Below, piece by piece: positions 17,758 through 27,499 of a stretch of DNA of 64,000 bases. The DNA is from Candidatus Gottesmanbacteria bacterium. GTDB taxonomy: Bacteria; Patescibacteria; Microgenomatia; 2-02-FULL-39-11. The notes beneath the pieces are model-generated. The model was not told where the DNA came from. It made no database searches and worked only from the letters and a program-made list of their open reading frames with translations. The first letter of the stretch is position 1, and each line of letters begins with the position of its first letter. The DNA lies in the NCBI GenBank assembly GCA_016186795.1, contig JACPKY010000002.1, forward strand, positions 259,814-323,813, written 5' to 3'. The translations under genes were made by a program, and so were the position numbers.

Positions 17758-20700
17758 TTACTCCCGAAGTAAGTCAAGACGTTTCATGTCATCAACAATG
17801 ATACTGAGTCGATCATCTTTTTCGCTCACCTTCCCTTTTACAATTACTGGCTGATCACGCCTCCATAAATCCTTCGTGCGCTCATAGACAGATGGGAACA
17901 CAATAAGCTCAATTGCTCCGGTAAGATCATCTATTTTTACAAACGCCATCTCACTACTATTTTTCCGCGTAATAATTTTTTTGACCTGCGTAATAATTCC
18001 ACCAACAATAACAAGATTTTGCGTAAATGTGAGTGCGTTAATTCTATGTGTCACTTTTTTCTCTAAAATAGGTAAATATGGTGAAAGTGGATGTTCAGAA
18101 AGATACACACCAAGAAGCTCTTTTTCGAAAAGAAGCAATTCTTCGCGCGAGAGTTCCTCTACTTCTGGAAGAATATCTTTGATGGAATTGACACTTTCAT
18201 CATCGGCAAATAAGCTTACTTGTCCTTCGATTTTTTTACTGTTTGTCGTATGTACACGCTCCACAATCTGTGGAAATGCACTAAGTAAAGCTGCGCGTTT
18301 GCCAAAATGATCAAATGCTCCTGCTTTAATAAGACTCTCCAGAGTTTTTCGGGTAACCTTCGAAAGGTCAACTCGCGATACAAAATCGGTAAATGAGAGA
18401 AATGGCCCACCTTTTCCACGAGCGGCAAGAATTGAATCAATAGCGGCCGTCCCTACATTTTTAATTGCCGAAAGTCCAAAACTTATTTTCCCTTGCTCAC
18501 TTTTTTTCTCAGAAGGGACGATTGTAAATTCGATATCAGATACATTTATATCCGGTGGAAGGAGATCTATTTTCATCCTCCGGCACTCGGCAATTGCTTG
18601 TGCAACTTTTTCATCACTTGTTGGTCCGGAACTACTCCGGCTTTCTGCAGTTAATACTGCGGTCATAAATTCCACTTTATATTTCGCCTTCATGTATGCC
18701 GTCTGGTAAGCAATAAGTGCATACGAGGCGGAATGGGCTTTGTTAAATCCATATCCAACAAACTTTTCGATGAGAGAGAAAACATTTTCCGCAACTTTCT
18801 TGCTATATCCTTTTTTGATGCATCCGTTGATAAACTTTTCTTTTTCTCGCCTCATAACTTCCGGTTTTTTCTTGCCAATTGCCATTCGAAGTTTGTCCGC
18901 TTCAACCATCGTGTATCCTGCAAGACTATTTGCTATCTGCATGCACTGCTCCTGATAAACAGCAATACCGTATGTTTCGGAAAGGATGGGTTTAAGATCT
19001 GGATGCGGGTATTTAATTTTGGCAGGATTTTCCTTTGCTTCAATAAATGTAGGAATCCAATCCATTGGCCCAGGTCTGAAAAGCGCAACCATGGCTGCAA
19101 TATCAGAAAATTTTGTAGGTTTAAGGTCTCGTGCTAACCTTCTCATTCCTCCGGATTCAAGCTGGAAAATACCAGTTGTTTCCCCTGACGTTATAAGAGT
19201 ATACACTTCCCGATCGTCCAAAGGTATTGTTTGGAGATTAACTTCAAATTCTCTGGTAAACTTGACGAATTGAATACAGTTTTCAAGGATAGTTAGATTG
19301 CGAAGTCCTAAAAGATCCATCTTGAGAAGCCCAACAGCTTTCCCATCGGCAGCATTCAGATCCAAGCAGTACATATCATATTGCGTAATAATCCGATCAC
19401 CCTTAGTTTCTTTTTGTAATGGGGTATATGAGGTGAGAGGTTTATCAGAAATGACTACTCCTGCGGCATGAAGCGATGCATGACGGGAAACTCCTTCGAG
19501 CTTTTTGGCAAGATCCAAAAGTCTTTTTGTTTCTGGCTCTTCCGTATATGCCTGATTTAACTCAGGAGTTAACTCCAATGCCTTATTTATCGTCATTGGA
19601 AATCCTTGAGCGCCCGGTGGAATCATTTTCGCAATTCGATCAGGTTGCGCATACGGCATCCCAAGAGCACGTCCGACATCTCGTACTGCTTGCCGGGCCT
19701 CCATTGTGCCAAAAGTAATAATTTGTGCTACCTTATCGCTTCCGTATTTCTCGGTCACATAGGCGATGACTTCATCCCTGCGATCATCGGCAAAGTCAAG
19801 ATCGATATCCGGAGGAGAGGGTCTATCGGGATTTAAGAACCGCTCAAAAGGAAGTTGATGGAACAATGGATCAAGTTCAGTAATCCCCATCGAGTAGGCA
19901 ACAAGACTTCCTGCCGCCGATCCCCGCCCCGGACCCACAGCAATTCCTTTCCGTTTTGCCCAGTTGACGAAATCTGCAACAATGAGAAAGTAGGTAGCGT
20001 ACCCTTTTTGCAGAATAATTCCCAGTTCATACTCAAGCCGCGTATCCAATTCATTGGTTTTTCGTTTGAAACGTGTGGAAAGCCCGTCTCTTGCTAGTTT
20101 TTTCAAGTATGATTCGGGAGTAGATCCCACTGGCACGTCGAATTCAGGAAGAATCCATTTCCCCAAATCAATATTTACGTTACACATCTCGGCAATTTTG
20201 ACAGTATTGGCAAGAGCTTCAGGATATTTCAGAAACTGTCCTTTCATTTCCTCGATTGATTTCAAATAGAAATCAGGCGATGAAATCATAGATAACGGTC
20301 TCTTGGAATCAAGTATTGATCGTTGTGTCTGAACACAGAGAAGAATTTCTTGTGCCTCGGCATCCTCGGCCTTAATATAGTGCGAATCATTCGTGGCAAC
20401 TAATGGTATTGCCAAATTCCGAGACAGCTCCACAATCTTTTTGTTCACAATTTCCTGTTCGGGAATTTTTGGATGACTTTGCAGTTCCAAAAAAAAGTTA
20501 CCATCGCCAAAAATATCAACAAATTCCCGAGTTCTCCGTTCTGCTTGTTGATCCTGATTCGTTAACAGAAGATGTGGTATTTCGCCATTTAAACATGCTG
20601 AAAGGCCAATAATTCCTTCGCAGTGGTCACGCAGGATCTGAAGGTCAATACGGGGTTTATAGTAGTACCCTTCAAGATGAGCATGGGTTATGAGTCGCAT

Positions 20701-21006
20701 AAGATTCTGATACCCAACATTATTTTTTGCAAGGAGAACAAGATGATACTGATCACTGTCGATCCCAGATTGTTTATCGAATCTGCTTCTGCTTGCTTGG
20801 TATGCTTCCACCCCAATAATTGGCTTGATACCGGCCTCTTTTGCTTTGAGGAAAAATTTAATCGCTCCGTACATTGCACCATGGTCAGTAAGGGCTAATG
20901 CATCCATTCCTAGTTCTTTTATGCGTTTAAGCATGTCGGGGATCTTAGAAAGCCCATCAAGAAGGGAGTATTCACTATGAGTATGAAGATGAACAAATTC
21001 GGACAT
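17758..21006 (-). CDS. dnaE: DNA polymerase III subunit alpha
   Basis: Replicative polymerase. About 1,082 residues: PHP domain at the N terminus (FVHLHTHSEYSLLDG), polymerase palm with the catalytic PDIDLDFADDRR triad, fingers with the HASLHAAGVVIS segment, tandem helix-hairpin-helix, and a C-terminal OB-fold (LVIVGGIITQVKKIITRKNS). PHP metal residues look intact, so proofreading by this domain is possible. The start at 21006 (MSEFVHL) follows the upstream stop by 1 nt; a longer reading to 21027 would overlap the neighbour. It lies between the GGDEF-like gene and the ATP synthase genes, an uncommon neighbourhood. Confidence 0.96.
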   Translation of the reverse strand: MSEFVHLHTHSEYSLLDGLSKIPDMLKRIKELGMDALALTDHGAMYGAIKFFLKAKEAGIKPIIGVEAYQASRSRFDKQSGIDSDQYHLVLLAKNNVGYQNLMRLITHAHLEGYYYKPRIDLQILRDHCEGIIGLSACLNGEIPHLLLTNQDQQAERRTREFVDIFGDGNFFLELQSHPKIPEQEIVNKKIVELSRNLAIPLVATNDSHYIKAEDAEAQEILLCVQTQRSILDSKRPLSMISSPDFYLKSIEEMKGQFLKYPEALANTVKIAEMCNVNIDLGKWILPEFDVPVGSTPESYLKKLARDGLSTRFKRKTNELDTRLEYELGIILQKGYATYFLIVADFVNWAKRKGIAVGPGRGSAAGSLVAYSMGITELDPLFHQLPFERFLNPDRPSPPDIDLDFADDRRDEVIAYVTEKYGSDKVAQIITFGTMEARQAVRDVGRALGMPYAQPDRIAKMIPPGAQGFPMTINKALELTPELNQAYTEEPETKRLLDLAKKLEGVSRHASLHAAGVVISDKPLTSYTPLQKETKGDRIITQYDMYCLDLNAADGKAVGLLKMDLLGLRNLTILENCIQFVKFTREFEVNLQTIPLDDREVYTLITSGETTGIFQLESGGMRRLARDLKPTKFSDIAAMVALFRPGPMDWIPTFIEAKENPAKIKYPHPDLKPILSETYGIAVYQEQCMQIANSLAGYTMVEADKLRMAIGKKKPEVMRREKEKFINGCIKKGYSKKVAENVFSLIEKFVGYGFNKAHSASYALIAYQTAYMKAKYKVEFMTAVLTAESRSSSGPTSDEKVAQAIAECRRMKIDLLPPDINVSDIEFTIVPSEKKSEQGKISFGLSAIKNVGTAAIDSILAARGKGGPFLSFTDFVSRVDLSKVTRKTLESLIKAGAFDHFGKRAALLSAFPQIVERVHTTNSKKIEGQVSLFADDESVNSIKDILPEVEELSREELLLFEKELLGVYLSEHPLSPYLPILEKKVTHRINALTFTQNLVIVGGIITQVKKIITRKNSSEMAFVKIDDLTGAIELIVFPSVYERTKDLWRRDQPVIVKGKVSEKDDRLSIIVDDMKRLDLLRE

Positions 21007-21007
21007 A

Positions 21008-21982
21008 CTACACAAAAACTTTCTCAAATAATTTATCTAGAGATATAAGACCTTCCTTTTCGAGTTCTCCGATTGATTGTGTCAGTTGATTTACAAAAGG
21101 ATAATGCGTATCAATATCTTGTCTTTCTAATTTCGTTGATAAAAAAAGCGCGCTTCTAAAAAAAGATAATTCAATAATCATTCCTAATACATTCGTTGAG
21201 ATTCGTTTATCCCCCCATTCGTCCTTTATTTTATCGCGGAATTGTGGTGGAGTCAGGTTGGATAGTTCTTTTATTGGCGGGAAAGCAAGAATATCTTTGA
21301 CAGCCTTAAAAAAATGTGCGTGATGTTCTGCTTCTCTGGTCATTCTATCGTACAACCGGTTTGCCTTATTTCCTGAATCTTTTGCAACCCAACCTCTTGC
21401 ACCTTCTAACTCCTTTGCAATGAGTGGATTGTCTTGGTCGATTAGACCGTACGATGTTGTGAAGGTGAATGGTGGATCTTTAATATCTACTTTTGCACTT
21501 TCTAATCCATCTAAGTTCTTTTTAATACTTTCTGTTTCTTCATCAGTTGCTCCAAAAATCCAAATAGATACTTCATCAGCAGCATGAGTCGGCCGGACGA
21601 TTACTATTTTTGCTTTACTTTCATGAGGCAACCCCCGGTCAAGAAGTTTCAACGCTTTTGCAGCAGATAATTCTATACAAACATCACCGAAAGCCTTGCT
21701 TGATTTATTTGCATACTTGAGATTATCAGCATCGACATGAATATACATAAAGTTTTGTCCTTCGCGGATAGCCTCGGATAAATCGGATATAATTGATTCT
21801 TCACCTTCTAACTCAAGAATGGGAAGACCTGTCAATCTATCAAGTTTCGGCTGCAAACCACTTCGATTTGAAACGACATGGGCTCCCTGAAAGCGGGGTG
21901 GAATCACTAACGATTCTCCTACTTGGATTAACTGAGGTATAACTTGATCTCGAATAGCTTGTGATTGTGGTGTCTCTATCAC
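21008..21982 (-). CDS. degenerate GGDEF-like domain protein
   Basis: 324 residues, not a known named gene. Residues about 48-170 follow the GGDEF fold: LDRLTGLP at the start, then IHVDADNLKYANKSSKAFGD, matching the metal and substrate strand D-D-K-N...G..GD of diguanylate cyclases, then VRPTHAADEVSIWIF where active enzymes have the R.GGDEF loop. Two glycines are lost (AADEV), so cyclic-di-GMP synthesis is doubtful; nucleotide binding is possible. The C-terminal 130 residues are helical and unrecognised. No signal peptide or membrane helix. It lies between gatB (3 nt) and dnaE (1 nt), so it is co-transcribed with both. Confidence 0.65.
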   Translation of the reverse strand: MIETPQSQAIRDQVIPQLIQVGESLVIPPRFQGAHVVSNRSGLQPKLDRLTGLPILELEGEESIISDLSEAIREGQNFMYIHVDADNLKYANKSSKAFGDVCIELSAAKALKLLDRGLPHESKAKIVIVRPTHAADEVSIWIFGATDEETESIKKNLDGLESAKVDIKDPPFTFTTSYGLIDQDNPLIAKELEGARGWVAKDSGNKANRLYDRMTREAEHHAHFFKAVKDILAFPPIKELSNLTPPQFRDKIKDEWGDKRISTNVLGMIIELSFFRSALFLSTKLERQDIDTHYPFVNQLTQSIGELEKEGLISLDKLFEKVFV

Positions 21983-21985
21983 TTT

Positions 21986-23329
21986 TTAACCTAAATTTTT
22001 TTTAAGAAGTTTTTTTGCGGTTTCCGCATCAATTCTACCAGATGTTTTCCGCATAAGTTGCCCGAGTAGAAACATCAATGCATTTTCTTTTCCAGATTTA
22101 TAGTCTTGTACAGCTTTTTCATTTTCTGAAATAGTTTGCTTTATAATATCCACCACCTCTTTCTCATCCATCGCTGGTTTCTTTAAAGTCTTCGCAATCT
22201 GATTTATAAACTCGCCCGGAAGAACCTTTTCAATAGTAACTTTCTTATTAATCATCCAATTTGCAATTGTTTTTGGTTGAATATCTTTTCCCATTTTTAT
22301 TGAATTCTCAAAATAATTGGCAACCGCAACTTCATCGGTCAAAATTGCACTGTCATATTCTGAGAGTCCATACTCCTTCATGAAACGAGCAATCTTTTCA
22401 CCAGGAAGTTCAGGAAGACTTTCTTTCAAGCTTTGTAAGTATTTTTCGGTCCAGCGTATGGGAGGGATATCTGGTTCGGGAAAATACCGATAGTCATGGG
22501 CTTCTTCTTTACTCCGCTGAGAAAAAGTTACACCTTTCTTCTCATCCCACCCTCGAGTTTCTTGTTTTGGCACTTGCCCCTTTTCTAGAATCTCAGTATG
22601 TCTTTTTACTTCATAATCAATTGCTTTTTTGGCAAATTTGAAAGAGTTAATATTTTTTACTTCTACTTTATATTTGGGTAAATCTCCTTCTCCAATTTTT
22701 CTTTCTGAAATATTTGGCTCAAGACGCATCGATCCCTTTTCCATATCAGCATCAGAAATTCCGATGTATCGAATCACCTGGTACAGTTTCTTCAGAAATC
22801 CTCGTGCTTCAATACTACTTCGGATATCAGGCTCTGTAACAATTTCAACAAGCGGAACACCACTTCGGTTAAAATCAATAAGCGTACAGTCCTTCGCGTT
22901 TACTTTTGCGTGCAGAAGTTTGCCAGTATCCTCTTCTAAGTGAACACGATGAATTCTAACCACCCTTTTTTCTATTTTTCCCGTTTTATCATCTTTATAG
23001 GAGAAAGAGAGTTTCCCATTTATGGCAAGTGGCTTATCGTATTGGGATATCTGATACCCTTTGGGAAGATCAGGATAAAAATAATTTTTCCGGTCAAATT
23101 TTGAAAATAATGGGATCTTACAACCAAGAGCCATTCCTAACATCACACACCATTCAATTGCCTTTTTGTTGGGTACCGGTAGAGCACCTGGAAGACCCAG
23201 GCATACTGGGCAACAATGTGTATTGGGATCATGTCCAAAATAATCCGAGCTACATCCACAAAACATCTTGGAAAGAGTTTTTAACTCTACATGAATCTCA
23301 AGTCCAATAATCGGTTCGTATCGGTCCAT
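21986..23329 (-). CDS. gatB: Asp-tRNA(Asn)/Glu-tRNA(Gln) amidotransferase subunit B
   Basis: tRNA-binding and kinase subunit of GatCAB, which activates the misacylated tRNA and amidates it. 447 residues: opens YEPIIGLEIHVELKTLSKMFCGC, has zinc-site cysteines (CGCS and CCPVC, about residues 24-42), the DYRYFPEPDIPPI signature, and a C-terminal YqeY-like helical tail (from about residue 330). Complete. It is the third subunit in the order gatC-gatA-asparaginase-gatB, so GatB is separated from GatA by the asparaginase-like gene. Confidence 0.95.
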   Translation of the reverse strand: MDRYEPIIGLEIHVELKTLSKMFCGCSSDYFGHDPNTHCCPVCLGLPGALPVPNKKAIEWCVMLGMALGCKIPLFSKFDRKNYFYPDLPKGYQISQYDKPLAINGKLSFSYKDDKTGKIEKRVVRIHRVHLEEDTGKLLHAKVNAKDCTLIDFNRSGVPLVEIVTEPDIRSSIEARGFLKKLYQVIRYIGISDADMEKGSMRLEPNISERKIGEGDLPKYKVEVKNINSFKFAKKAIDYEVKRHTEILEKGQVPKQETRGWDEKKGVTFSQRSKEEAHDYRYFPEPDIPPIRWTEKYLQSLKESLPELPGEKIARFMKEYGLSEYDSAILTDEVAVANYFENSIKMGKDIQPKTIANWMINKKVTIEKVLPGEFINQIAKTLKKPAMDEKEVVDIIKQTISENEKAVQDYKSGKENALMFLLGQLMRKTSGRIDAETAKKLLKKNLG

Positions 23330-23333
23330 AAAA

Positions 23334-24320
23334 TTAAGAAAGTGTCACCTCGCCTGCAAAATTGGTACGGAACGCTTTATCAATTTTGACGGGATCCCGA
23401 GTTTGGGCGAGTATCCACATGAATTTCGTAAGAGCCGCCTCCATCGTCATATCACGACCAGGTATAGCTCCAGCACGAAGTGCCTGGTATCCTACCTGAT
23501 ACAAATGCATTTGCGTCATTCCATAAACACTCTGACTCAGAATAAGAATTGGAAATCCTTTTTCTTTTGCTCTTCTTATCTCGCTGATTAACGAATCAGG
23601 AATATTCCCTGGGCCAAACGTTCTCAAAATAATCCCATGGAGTGAACTGTCAATAAGAATTGCAAATATTTCAGGGTTAAACCCGGGTATTACATCCACA
23701 ACAGCAACATGCGGATCAAATCTTGCTTGAAATTGAATTTTCTTTTTTTTCTTTTCAGCGTAGACTGCATGTACATGTGGTTCGGTTGTAATATTTCCGA
23801 TCTTTTCAAAAAGAGGACTCTCAAATGCGTTTAAATGCGATTCACTAACTTTCGAACTCCTTACTCCTCGTAGTATTCGAGAGCCAAATACGATACATAC
23901 GTCAGGTACGTGTTTTGTCGCTACCAGAAGGGCATTGATAATGTTGATTGGTGCATCGCTTGCTATGTCCGAAAGTGGCTTTTGCGATCCGGTAAATATA
24001 ATAGGCTTTGTAAGATTTTGAATTGCGAAAGAAAGTGCAGATGCGGTAAAAGCCATTGTGTCAGTCCCGTGTATTACAACAAATCCATCAAATTGATTGT
24101 AGAGCTTTTGAATTGTCACTGCTAGATCCTCCCAAATTTTCGGCGTCATATTTGAACTGTCGACATTGACAACTTGCCTAACCGTAACATTAGCAATTTT
24201 GTTCATATCAGGAATTTTTTCAAGTAAGAGCTTTGATGAAAATGTTGGAGTGAGTGCTCCGCTTTTATTTCGCATCATCCCAACCGTTCCTCCGCAAAAA
24301 AGTACGCTTATCCGTTTCAT
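23334..24320 (-). CDS. L-asparaginase-like amidohydrolase (asparaginase/GatD family)
   Basis: 328 residues. Catalytic features of the asparaginase fold are in place: first threonine T12 in FCGGTVGMM, substrate pair DSS at 54-56, second triad THGTD-type T86/D87 in VIHGTDTM, and K114 in GSQKPL. It may hydrolyse asparagine to aspartate and ammonia. Archaeal GatD, the glutaminase partner of GatE, belongs to the same family, and this gene sits inside the gatCAB operon (overlaps gatA by 4 bp, 4 nt before gatB). It lacks the extra N-terminal GatD domain, so plain asparaginase is more likely. Function within the operon is unproven. Confidence 0.8.
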   Translation of the reverse strand: MKRISVLFCGGTVGMMRNKSGALTPTFSSKLLLEKIPDMNKIANVTVRQVVNVDSSNMTPKIWEDLAVTIQKLYNQFDGFVVIHGTDTMAFTASALSFAIQNLTKPIIFTGSQKPLSDIASDAPINIINALLVATKHVPDVCIVFGSRILRGVRSSKVSESHLNAFESPLFEKIGNITTEPHVHAVYAEKKKKKIQFQARFDPHVAVVDVIPGFNPEIFAILIDSSLHGIILRTFGPGNIPDSLISEIRRAKEKGFPILILSQSVYGMTQMHLYQVGYQALRAGAIPGRDMTMEAALTKFMWILAQTRDPVKIDKAFRTNFAGEVTLS

Positions 24321-25723
24321 AGGGTTATGGACTTCTTATGCCAATCTGTTACTTTCTGATACGCATACCCTAATTGTAACAACAAAGATTCATCAAACAT
24401 TTTTCCGACAATTTGCATCCCTACAGGAAGATGATCTTTCGTAAAACCGCATGGAAGAGCAAGAGATGGCACACCGACCGGAGTTTGGCATGTATAGATA
24501 TCTGCTAACATGTTTTGAATAGGATTATTGATAAGTTCTCCTAATTTCGTAGCTGGCATGGGTTCAACAGGCATCAAAATCGCATCACATTCTGATAATG
24601 CTTTGTGGTACTCTTTTATAAATAACGTTCTCCCCTGTTGTGCTTTTTTATAGTACGCATCGTAGTAACCAGAAGATAATGCATAGGTTCCCAACATAAT
24701 TCGTCTCATCGTTTCTTTGGAAAATTTATCTCTCCCTTGTCCATATCGGATACCGTCATATCGTGCTAAATTTGTACTCGTTTCAGAAGTTCCAATCACA
24801 TAATAGACGGGTACGCCGTATTGAAGCATTGGCATGGATATTTCTTTTATTGTAATTCCCAACTTCTCATACTCTTTTGCAGCATCGTAAATAAGCTTCC
24901 TTATTTCCGAATCAAGTCCTTCTCCGAAACACTCTCTCGGCATCCCCAAAGTGATGTTTTTTACTGGATTGGTAAGATGGTCACTGTATTTCGGAACAGA
25001 TTTGGGAGAACTTGTCCCGTCATATGGATCTTTCCCTGCGATAACCTCCAGAATATTTGCGCAATCTTGAACAGTTTTTGCCATTGGCCCCATGGTATCA
25101 AACGATGAAACGTAGGCTATACACCCATATCGAGATACTCTTCCGTATGATACTTTGAGACCAGTCGTATTGCACCAGCTAGAGGGATTGCGAATTGAAC
25201 CACCAGTATCTTCACCGATTCCAAAAACCGCCATTCGTGTTGCAATAGCTGCAGCATTGCCTCCACTTGAACCACCTGCGACTCGAGAGATATCCCACGG
25301 ATTTTTCACCGGACCAAAATCGGTATTTTCAGATGAAGCTCCGTGTCCCCACGCATCCATATTGGTTTTCCCAATCAAAATTGCACCAACATCTAAAAGT
25401 TTTTGATATACAGTCGCGTTGTATGGAGGTATATATGAACGTAAGATATTCGAAGCGGCGGTTGTTCGCAAACCTTTCGTGTTATATGAATCCTTCAGTA
25501 TATAGGGCAATCCATACAGAATTGGACTATCAAAAGTTATATTCTTATCTTTTTCTTCCGCTTCTTTTAAAACAGTATCTTTATCCCTTATTGTTATAAA
25601 TGCATTGACAGTTGGATTAAATCGTTCAATATGCTCATAACATTCTTTTACAATATCTTTGGCTGAAAATTTTTTCCTTCGTAACCCATCTGATAATTCA
25701 TAAATTGAAAGATCAACTAACAT
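24317..25723 (-). CDS. gatA: Asp-tRNA(Asn)/Glu-tRNA(Gln) amidotransferase subunit A
   Basis: Glutaminase subunit of GatCAB, releasing ammonia from glutamine. 468 residues with the amidase signature Ser-cisSer-Lys triad: lysine in GLPYILKDSYNTKG, the GGSSGGNAAAIATR stretch and DTGGSIRNP, which carries the nucleophilic serine. Around it NTTGLKVSYGRV replaces the more usual GVVGLKPTYGRV, a modest divergence. It overlaps the asparaginase-like gene by 4 bp and follows gatC by 3 nt. Together with glnA upstream this unit both makes glutamine and spends it on tRNA. Confidence 0.94.
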   Translation of the reverse strand: MLVDLSIYELSDGLRRKKFSAKDIVKECYEHIERFNPTVNAFITIRDKDTVLKEAEEKDKNITFDSPILYGLPYILKDSYNTKGLRTTAASNILRSYIPPYNATVYQKLLDVGAILIGKTNMDAWGHGASSENTDFGPVKNPWDISRVAGGSSGGNAAAIATRMAVFGIGEDTGGSIRNPSSWCNTTGLKVSYGRVSRYGCIAYVSSFDTMGPMAKTVQDCANILEVIAGKDPYDGTSSPKSVPKYSDHLTNPVKNITLGMPRECFGEGLDSEIRKLIYDAAKEYEKLGITIKEISMPMLQYGVPVYYVIGTSETSTNLARYDGIRYGQGRDKFSKETMRRIMLGTYALSSGYYDAYYKKAQQGRTLFIKEYHKALSECDAILMPVEPMPATKLGELINNPIQNMLADIYTCQTPVGVPSLALPCGFTKDHLPVGMQIVGKMFDESLLLQLGYAYQKVTDWHKKSITL

Positions 25724-25726
25724 AGG

Positions 25727-26032
25727 TTATTGGTTAAAAATTGCGTCTACGACAAAATATCCGTTATGTTTCCTTGGTGCATTGGATAAGACTACTTCTT
25801 GTGAAAGAGAGGGTTTAATTTCATCTTCACGAAAAACATTTTCAAGCCCAGTTACCTGACTTGTTGGTTCTATGCCTTTCGTATCAACATTTTCTAATTC
25901 ATCAACAAATTCGATGATTTGAGATAACTGTTTTTGAAATTTTTCAAGGTCTTCTTTTGAAAGACCTAAACGAGCAAGGTGGGCTACGTGAGATACTTCA
26001 TGGGTGGTAAGTGCTTTGTGGAATTTCGCCAT
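25727..26032 (-). CDS. gatC: Asp-tRNA(Asn)/Glu-tRNA(Gln) amidotransferase subunit C
   Basis: Small belt subunit that holds GatA and GatB together. 101 residues with the family pattern: N-terminal VSHVAHLARLGLSKEDLEKFQKQL helix pair, IIEFVDELENVDTKGIEPT, and a C-terminal extension APRKHNGYFVVDAIF that ends near the usual tail. A TATACT -10-like box about 40 nt upstream could give an internal promoter, but no convincing -35 is present. 52-bp gap from the glnA stop. Confidence 0.92.
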   Translation of the reverse strand: MAKFHKALTTHEVSHVAHLARLGLSKEDLEKFQKQLSQIIEFVDELENVDTKGIEPTSQVTGLENVFREDEIKPSLSQEVVLSNAPRKHNGYFVVDAIFNQ

Positions 26033-26084
26033 ACCTTATTTTACCGTGATTAGCCTTCTTTTTCCAGTGTGAGTATATATTCAT

Positions 26085-27431
26085 TTATAAGTTTTGAAGA
26101 TATCGTTCCCTCTCCCAATCTGTCACCGATATCCGAAATTCATCCCATTCCGTTTTCTTTGCCTCCAAATACCGTTTCCACGTATAGTCACCAAAAGTGT
26201 CTTTTACAATTTTTCCATTCTCTATTTCTGCCATCGCCTCATTCAAACTTGCAGGGAGTTTCGATATATGGCGAGCATCTAATTTTTCATCATCAAATTC
26301 AAACAAGTTTTCTTCAACCGGTTCGGGAGCCTTCATCGCTTTCTTGATACCACTTAGTCCAGTTTTTAGAAGTACGGCAAATGTCAAGTATGGATTACTT
26401 GAGGGATCAGGGCAACGGATTTCGATACGAGTCGCTTTATCCTCGTACCCTTTTGATACTTGTGGTACACGGATAAGCGCTGACCGGTTAATTCGTGCCC
26501 AACAGGCGTAGACAGGCGCTTCAAATCCTGGTGTGAGGCGCTTGTAAGAATTCACCGTTGGAGCAAACACACCTGCAATTTCTCTGACATGAGAAAGCTG
26601 GCCAGAAAGAAAACTGTACGCTACCTTCGATAACCGGTATTTGTCTCGAGTGTCAAAAAATGCATTTTTCCCATTTTTCCATAAACTTTGATGTGTGTGC
26701 ATTCCACTTCCATTTACTCCGTGGATTGGTTTTGGCATGAACGTCGCGTGATAGTTGTATTTATACGCAATAAATTTTGTGGCCATTTTGAGTGTTATCG
26801 TATTATCTGCGCTCTTGAGAGCTTTATCATACCGAATATCCAATTCATGCTGATTATTTGCAACCTCATATGTTGATGTTTCGGAATCAACACCCATGAG
26901 ACGCAGAGCTTCCATAATTTCTCGTTTAATACCATGAGTCTCATCTAAAATGAGGTTAAAATAATACCCATTTCCCTCAGAATGTAGCTTTATATTGCCT
27001 TCAGGAGTTTTCGGGAAAAGAAAAAATTCACATTCCGGACCTGTGTAGTAATCAAAACCTATCTCTTTCGCTTCCCCAAGTGCTCGTTTAAGAATATTTC
27101 GAGGATCTCCTTCAAACGGCTCATGATTTGGTTTGTATACGTCACAAATAAATCGGGCAACTCTTCCTCCCTCCTCATGATTTCGCCATGGAAGAAGGGC
27201 GTATGTAGCTGGATCAGGCATCAGGTACATATCTGACTCATGGATCCTGGCAAATCCTTCAATGGACGAGCCATCAATCCATACTCCCCGAGTCAATGCA
27301 TCAGATAGTGTGTAGATAGGGATGGTGGAGTTTTTTATGCTTCCTAAAAAATCGGTAAATTGAAGATCAATATACGAAACCTTATCTGCCTTCGCTCTGG
27401 AAAGCACCTCTTTTACAATATCTTTTGGCAT
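26085..27431 (-). CDS. glnA: glutamine synthetase, type I-alpha-like
   Basis: Makes glutamine from glutamate, ammonia and ATP. 448 residues. Motifs: DGSSIEGFARIHESDM, NGSGMHTHQS, the RVP segment and a terminal metal-site region. The adenylylation loop reads ENLFEFD, with phenylalanine where GlnE-controlled enzymes have the modified tyrosine, so control by adenylylation is excluded. The arginine in EGFARIHESDM corresponds to a residue used for feedback in Firmicutes enzymes. The start at 27431 is fixed by AAAGGAG 5-6 nt upstream; the frame is open to 27518, but that stretch is the structured leader. Immediately upstream lies the GAF-ANTAR gene. Confidence 0.95.
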   Translation of the reverse strand: MPKDIVKEVLSRAKADKVSYIDLQFTDFLGSIKNSTIPIYTLSDALTRGVWIDGSSIEGFARIHESDMYLMPDPATYALLPWRNHEEGGRVARFICDVYKPNHEPFEGDPRNILKRALGEAKEIGFDYYTGPECEFFLFPKTPEGNIKLHSEGNGYYFNLILDETHGIKREIMEALRLMGVDSETSTYEVANNQHELDIRYDKALKSADNTITLKMATKFIAYKYNYHATFMPKPIHGVNGSGMHTHQSLWKNGKNAFFDTRDKYRLSKVAYSFLSGQLSHVREIAGVFAPTVNSYKRLTPGFEAPVYACWARINRSALIRVPQVSKGYEDKATRIEIRCPDPSSNPYLTFAVLLKTGLSGIKKAMKAPEPVEENLFEFDDEKLDARHISKLPASLNEAMAEIENGKIVKDTFGDYTWKRYLEAKKTEWDEFRISVTDWERERYLQNL

Positions 27432-27458
27432 AGATACTCCTTTCAATGGAACATGAAT

Positions 27459-27499
27459 AAAAAAATCTTCCGCACCTAACCAAAATAGGATTGGAAGAC
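27459..27499 (-). terminator. intrinsic terminator inside the glnA leader (attenuator)
   Basis: Read on the minus strand, arm TCTTCC (27498-27493) pairs with GGAAGA (27471-27466), and an inner CCTA/TAGG helix (27489-27486 with 27478-27475) extends the hairpin. A run of seven T (27465-27459) follows, and then the glnA Shine-Dalgarno. This is a terminator before the gene, so glnA is transcribed only if it is bypassed. The 5' arm overlaps the 3' strand of the second ANTAR-type hairpin. Confidence 0.8.

Noticed and set aside
21004..27431. A prophage or transposon origin for the dnaE-gat-glnA block
   Set aside because: Tight housekeeping gene order with matching composition; no integrase, transposase or terminal repeats.
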